From Planctomycetota bacterium (GTDB lineage: Bacteria; Planctomycetota; UBA8742; UBA2392), in assembly GCA_003576915.1 (NCBI GenBank), contig QEVF01000035.1, positions 1 through 34,299 on the forward strand: 34,299 nucleotides of DNA. Reading direction: 5' to 3'. Shown in pieces: positions 30,562 through 34,299 of the stretch (position 1 is the stretch's first letter; each line of letters begins with the position of its first letter). A model generated the notes under the pieces. That model saw nothing but the letters and a program-made list of their open reading frames with translations. It was not told the DNA's origin and ran no database searches. A program made the position numbers and the translations under genes.

Positions 30562-32322
30562 TCAATGGTTGGTGGCAAATTCAGTCGTCATCAGCAGTGC
30601 GAACATCAAGTCCTCGAAGTTGCGCTGTGTGGCCCCCGCGGAGTCTACGAAATCCAGGGCACGCTGAAGCTCTGCCGCCTGCGGTTCGCGCACGAGCACG
30701 GAACGATACAACTCCCTGATGCGGTCCTCAGGGCTTCGGTACTCCTTGAAGATGCGACCAAGCAGTGACTTCTCGGAAACCAGCGAGATTCGGTTGGTGA
30801 ACTCTCCGTTCATCACGGCCAGGGCCTGATCGATGCTTGACGTGAATGACTCGCTTTCAGCCATTTCATCGTCGCTGGCCAGCCTCGCATAGCGCGCTGC
30901 CGCTGTTCGCCTGAGCAACCAGTCATCTGGCATCGACTCAATCCATTTCTCGTACTTCGCAAGCGACTCCAGATCGTAGGAGTAGCGCCGCTCGCCTTCG
31001 GGCAGCCTGCCCTCCTGCTTTTGTTTCGCATGTTCCGCCGCGGCCTTTCGTGCGTCCGCGAAAACCTTGCGTTTGGCGGCGTGCACGGTCTGAGCCAGAT
31101 CTCCCGCATCGGCTAGGGCCACAATGACCGCGATGAACTGCTCTGGGCCCAGATGCCGTACCGGGTAGCTCGCAAAGTGCCGAGGCTGAGCCTTCCTGTC
31201 GGCCGCGACGCTGGAAAGCTGCCAAGCCCTGGATTTGAGCAACCCGGCGTAAAGCCGTCGAACGCTCCAACCCTGCGCGACAAACCAGTCGGTCAACTCT
31301 TCGAGCAGCTCGGGGTGGCTGGGAGAAGTGTAGCTGTTGTAGTCGTCCACGGGCTCGTGAAGGCCCCGCCCGAACGCGAGCGCGAAAATGCGGTTGACAA
31401 TGTAGCGTGGCGTCTGGCGGTTGCCTTCACCCACCAGCCATTGCGCCAGTTCGCCGCGCCAGCGCCCTGGGTCCGGGCTTGCCGGCGCTCTGCCATCGAG
31501 CGTTCTGGGTCTGATGAACTGCGCATAGACGTCGACCAATGCCTGCTGCTCTTTCGGCAGGCTGTCACGCTTGCGGATAGCCTCCTTGATTCTGCGCACA
31601 TTCTCATCGCTCTCCGTCAGTGTGACTCTTGCAGGCCGTACATCGTTGTTCACGCGCGCCGTAGCTCCGACAAAGAACGAGGTCATGCCGTTGAAGTCCG
31701 CGACTTCGATGTTCTCGTAGGGGTGCTTGTGGCACTGCGCGCACTGAATCTGGACGCCCGTCAGTACTTTCGACAGGTGCCCCGAGACGTCGCGCAGGTC
31801 GCGCGGCTCGCTTTCGTTGAAATAAACGGAAATCGCCGGAGCATCGGCAAGGTTGCCCTTGGCGGTGACGATCTCGCGCCAGATTTCATGAAAGCCGGCG
31901 CCTGCGTTGACGCGCCCGGCAAACCAGGCGGCGAAAAGATCGCTGCTATTGAGCTGGCCGGCGCCCCGCCCCCTGATGGCAGCCGTCCAGTAGTCTGCCA
32001 GATAACGGCCAAAGCGGGGGTCCCCTACCAGCGCATCAATCAGCCTCTCGCGCTTGACCGGGTCCGTATCTTCCAGGAAAGCCTTTGCCTCAGCGCGCGT
32101 GGGCGGCGCGCCCGTCGTATCCAGATAGACCCGACGCAGGAACTCTGCGTCACTGGAGAGCTCCGCCGGCTTGACCCCCTCGGCCTCCCAGACCTTACGC
32201 AGCGCGGCATCCACGAGCTGGTTCACGGAGGGAGCGTGCTGCTCATCAGCCTCAGCAGGGACGCGCAGCGAGACCAAGAGGCAGGCTACAGCACAGGCGA
32301 GCAATGCGAGGGAACTGCGCAT
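30562..32322 (-). CDS. Exported DUF1549/DUF1553-type protein
   Basis: The 586-residue protein has a signal peptide (1-25, LALLACAVACLLVSLRVPAEA) followed by the DUF1549 domain (about 32-235: FLRRVYLDTTGAPPTRAEAKAFL, RERLIDALVGDPRFGRYLADYWT) with the motif CAQCHKHP (Cys194, Cys197, His198). The C-terminal DUF1553-like part has RYIVNRIFALAFGRGLHEPVDDY, HPELLEELTDWFVAQGWSVRRLYAGLLKSRAWQLSS and a final LLMTTEFATNH. These domains are characteristic of planctomycetes and relatives and have no proven function. The usual PSCyt1 cytochrome domain is absent. AAGGAG eight bases before the ATG is a proper ribosome-binding site. It follows the HEAT-VWA gene on the same strand after 58 bases and is probably co-transcribed. 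Confidence 0.88.
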   Translation of the reverse strand: MRSSLALLACAVACLLVSLRVPAEADEQHAPSVNQLVDAALRKVWEAEGVKPAELSSDAEFLRRVYLDTTGAPPTRAEAKAFLEDTDPVKRERLIDALVGDPRFGRYLADYWTAAIRGRGAGQLNSSDLFAAWFAGRVNAGAGFHEIWREIVTAKGNLADAPAISVYFNESEPRDLRDVSGHLSKVLTGVQIQCAQCHKHPYENIEVADFNGMTSFFVGATARVNNDVRPARVTLTESDENVRRIKEAIRKRDSLPKEQQALVDVYAQFIRPRTLDGRAPASPDPGRWRGELAQWLVGEGNRQTPRYIVNRIFALAFGRGLHEPVDDYNSYTSPSHPELLEELTDWFVAQGWSVRRLYAGLLKSRAWQLSSVAADRKAQPRHFASYPVRHLGPEQFIAVIVALADAGDLAQTVHAAKRKVFADARKAAAEHAKQKQEGRLPEGERRYSYDLESLAKYEKWIESMPDDWLLRRTAAARYARLASDDEMAESESFTSSIDQALAVMNGEFTNRISLVSEKSLLGRIFKEYRSPEDRIRELYRSVLVREPQAAELQRALDFVDSAGATQRNFEDLMFALLMTTEFATNH

Positions 32323-32380
32323 GGGCGCTCCTTGTGGTCATTCTTCCGCGGCGCCCCCGCCGGCTTTCAGGCCCCGCCCA

Positions 32381-34051
32381 CTACTTTCCCCACTTCGCCA
32401 GTTGAAACCTCCCGCCCAGCGACTCCACAAACGCCTGCATGTCCAGCGTGTGCTGATAGCCCATGTCGAGGCCGATATTGACGAACGAGATGGGGTGAAA
32501 GCGCGTCAATTCCAGGTAGAGTTCGCGGGTTCTGTCCCAGCGGACACTGACGCCACGTTGAAGCATACCGGAGTTGACAAAAAAGACCGCGCGGACCCGT
32601 GGGTCGTCCAGCGCCGAAGCGATGTTCTCATACCATGCGCAAAGGCCAAAGATGTCGCGCTTGACAAGCCATTGATCGGCAAGGGCCACATTCTCGGGTG
32701 ATGCGGGCGCGAGGCCCTTCTCAAAAGCGGCCTGCCGCTGCCTGAAGGGCGGAACGTTGGAGACGTAGCGATAGGTCAGCACCTGGAAATGGGCGTCCTT
32801 GCACAGGCCCTTGATCGTCCGGCGCATCTCCTCGCGGGCAATTTCAAAGCGCGTGCGAGTGTCTCCCGCCACAGGGCTGTTCATGACCCCCGTTGTTTCC
32901 ACAACGAATACGCAGTCCTGATTCAGCACCGGCACCTCAAACAGCACCGTGGTGTTGCCCTCGCCCGCTTCCTGCACCAGCGCGGCCGAGGGTGACCGCA
33001 ACCAGCCTCCGGCAGGCCGGGCCTTTCGCTCTGCCAGTCCACGTTTGGCCCCCACCTGCTGCCAGTAGAACGTCCAGGCATCCGCTGTGTAGCCTTTGCG
33101 CTCCCCCGTCAGGTCCTCCAGCGCATGGACGAGGTCATAGCGCAGCCCGCTCTTCTCGAGGGGCAGGCGAGCCAGCAGCAGCTCCACGCACACCGGTTGC
33201 CACAGATCCACCAGGGCCTCTATGGTGCGACGGCGCACGCGCCAGTCGCCGTCCTCGAGCAGATCCTCCAGCGCACCCCGGGCCTTGGCGGCCAGTTCCC
33301 CCGTGGTGAGCCTGCCCAGTGCCTGCGCCACGGCAATGCGGGCCCTGAAGTCCTTGTGGTCAGCAACGCGGCACAGTGAAACCACGTATTCGTCGGGGCC
33401 CAGTGCTGCCAACCCGTCCGCGGCCCCCGCCGTACATAGCCCGTCCTTGTCTGCCAACAACCTCTCAATCTTGGAGCCGGCGTCCTTGATGCCCAGCCGC
33501 CCCAGGGCCGCCGCTGAAGCACCTCCCGCCGCGCCTCGGGCGCTGAGCCCGTCCAGTAGGGCGCGCCGCGCCTTTTCACTCCCAATGCGTTCAAGGGCGC
33601 GTGCCGCCGCGACGCGCACCGCGTTCTCGCGCTGGCCCTTCAGGATGCTCAAGAGCGCGGAAACAGCCGACTCACACCTGCGACGCCCCAGAACTTCAAT
33701 GCAGCGGCGACAGGTCTCGGCATCCTTGCTGCCCAGTCCCTGCTTGAGAAGCAGCTCGTCAACACCCTGGCCCTTAAGCTCGACCAGGAGCTCCACTGCC
33801 TCCTCCCGGATGTGTTCGAACTCGTCAGAGAGCAACGTGATGAACTGAGCACAGACATCGTTGCCCCCCGAAGCGGCAAGTTGACGCATCAGCGGAATGC
33901 GCTCGTCCTGCTTCTCCGCCAGCGTGCGGTAGCTCTCGAGCTTGGCGAGGTCACCCTTGACGTCAGCCGACGGCACGACATTACCGGCCGACGCCGACAC
34001 GCCCAACGTCACCAGCGCGGCTATGAGCAGCAGCATCCCAGCAATTCGCAT
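32381..34051 (-). CDS. Exported HEAT-repeat protein with a degenerate VWA-like domain
   Basis: The 556-residue protein has a signal peptide (1-22, AGMLLLIAALVTLGVSASA). HEAT repeats span about 45-300 (LLVELKGQGVDELLLKQGLGS, ALERIGSEKARRALLDGLS, IEALVDLWQPVCVELLLARL and others). A Trp linker (DAWTFYWQQVGAKRG, about 324-338) parallels that of the protein at 13454-15199. The C-terminal domain follows the VWA pattern, but the MIDAS reads FVVETTGVM (Glu385 in place of Asp, no DxSxS) and the later LTDG loop reads VNSG, so metal binding is lost. It probably acts in the periplasm as a binding protein. GAGG upstream of the ATG serves as ribosome-binding site. It precedes the DUF1549 gene in a likely two-gene unit. 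Confidence 0.75.
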   Translation of the reverse strand: MRIAGMLLLIAALVTLGVSASAGNVVPSADVKGDLAKLESYRTLAEKQDERIPLMRQLAASGGNDVCAQFITLLSDEFEHIREEAVELLVELKGQGVDELLLKQGLGSKDAETCRRCIEVLGRRRCESAVSALLSILKGQRENAVRVAAARALERIGSEKARRALLDGLSARGAAGGASAAALGRLGIKDAGSKIERLLADKDGLCTAGAADGLAALGPDEYVVSLCRVADHKDFRARIAVAQALGRLTTGELAAKARGALEDLLEDGDWRVRRRTIEALVDLWQPVCVELLLARLPLEKSGLRYDLVHALEDLTGERKGYTADAWTFYWQQVGAKRGLAERKARPAGGWLRSPSAALVQEAGEGNTTVLFEVPVLNQDCVFVVETTGVMNSPVAGDTRTRFEIAREEMRRTIKGLCKDAHFQVLTYRYVSNVPPFRQRQAAFEKGLAPASPENVALADQWLVKRDIFGLCAWYENIASALDDPRVRAVFFVNSGMLQRGVSVRWDRTRELYLELTRFHPISFVNIGLDMGYQHTLDMQAFVESLGGRFQLAKWGK

Positions 34052-34219
34052 AGCTTGCCCTCAGGTGCGTCGCCATGTCACCACATCGTCATTGCGCGGG
34101 CAATCGGGCGTACCAACATCTGTCACGAAATCGATACAGCCTCACTCCACTCCAAGAGACACATTGCTTGGCGAAGCTTCACAATCACGCTGCTCCGCCC
34201 CACATGCACCTGCTGCCGC

Positions 34220-34248
34220 GGCAAGTCAGTCCACCGGACTGTTTTGCC
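34220..34248. other. Intergenic hairpin upstream of the HEAT-VWA gene
   Basis: GGCAA and CAGTCC pair with GGACTG and TTGCC around an ACC loop, giving 11 pairs with a small internal loop. It lies about 170 bases upstream of the gene at 34051. It could be part of a terminator cluster or a regulatory site. Confidence 0.35.
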
Positions 34249-34270
34249 TTGGGACCGACCAAACAAAACA

Positions 34271-34286
34271 CACCGCTCTCGCGGTG
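34271..34286 (-). terminator. Probable terminator for a minus-strand gene right of the window
   Basis: On the minus strand CACCGC and GCGGTG pair around a GAGA tetraloop, followed by TGTTTTGTTT. This is a classical terminator layout, implying a minus-strand gene that ends just outside the right edge. Confidence 0.5.
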
Positions 34287-34299
34287 CTGCACTCACACC

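Noticed and set aside
31153..32481. 442-residue plus-strand open frame
   Set aside because: Antisense to the DUF1549 gene.
1..34299. CRISPR array, prophage or integron
   Set aside because: No regularly spaced repeats, phage structural genes or integrase with att sites were seen apart from the IS3 fragment at the left edge.

Overview
The window looks like a GC-rich chromosome segment from a planctomycete or close PVC-group relative. The clues are a DUF1549/DUF1553-type protein with a CAQCHKHP motif, exported HEAT-repeat plus von Willebrand A (VWA) proteins, a DUF2330 protein, a stand-alone MoxR ATPase and an LPS heptosyltransferase, which implies an outer membrane. This placement rests on gene content only. 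No rRNA, tRNA or CRISPR array was seen.

Layout. (1) 1-490: the last codons of an IS3-type transposase, then a small unknown gene of visibly lower GC. (2) 528-5800, minus strand: a membrane VWA/amidotransferase-like protein, pdxA (vitamin B6) and thiC (vitamin B1), probably one transcription unit, with no visible TPP riboswitch before thiC. (3) 5920-11126, plus strand: asnS, a HAD-like protein with degenerate metal motifs, DUF2203, gatB, a Nudix hydrolase and an ABC-2-like membrane protein, followed by a metallophosphoesterase at 11264. (4) 12079-15199: MoxR diverging from an exported HEAT-VWA protein whose leader holds a sigma-54-like element and an inverted repeat. (5) 15295-22568: queC, two convergent unknown genes separated by a strong hairpin, a large HEAT-like protein diverging from a heptosyltransferase, a DNA-binding-domain-only MerR protein and a SurA-like chaperone. 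(6) 22748-26120: a small exported protein whose frame is cut by an in-frame TGA, then a DUF2330-membrane-HEAT fusion. (7) 26225-26645: a fossil DUF433/DUF5615 toxin-antitoxin pair. (8) 26692-30513: an acyl-CoA carboxylase carboxyltransferase, a parallel beta-helix protein and a short endonuclease V-like protein. (9) 30562-34051, minus strand: a HEAT-VWA protein with a destroyed MIDAS, followed by the DUF1549 protein.

Most of the content is housekeeping (translation, cofactors, queuosine, envelope) mixed with lineage-specific exported proteins. The most distinctive signals are a recurring TANNNT-like hexamer placed 6-7 nt before ATG at genes that lack a Shine-Dalgarno sequence (leaderless transcription), the decayed toxin-antitoxin pair, the in-frame TGA gene, and a pair of related HEAT-VWA proteins of which one has lost its metal site. 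I did not see a clear new multi-gene system such as a defence island or biosynthetic cluster.
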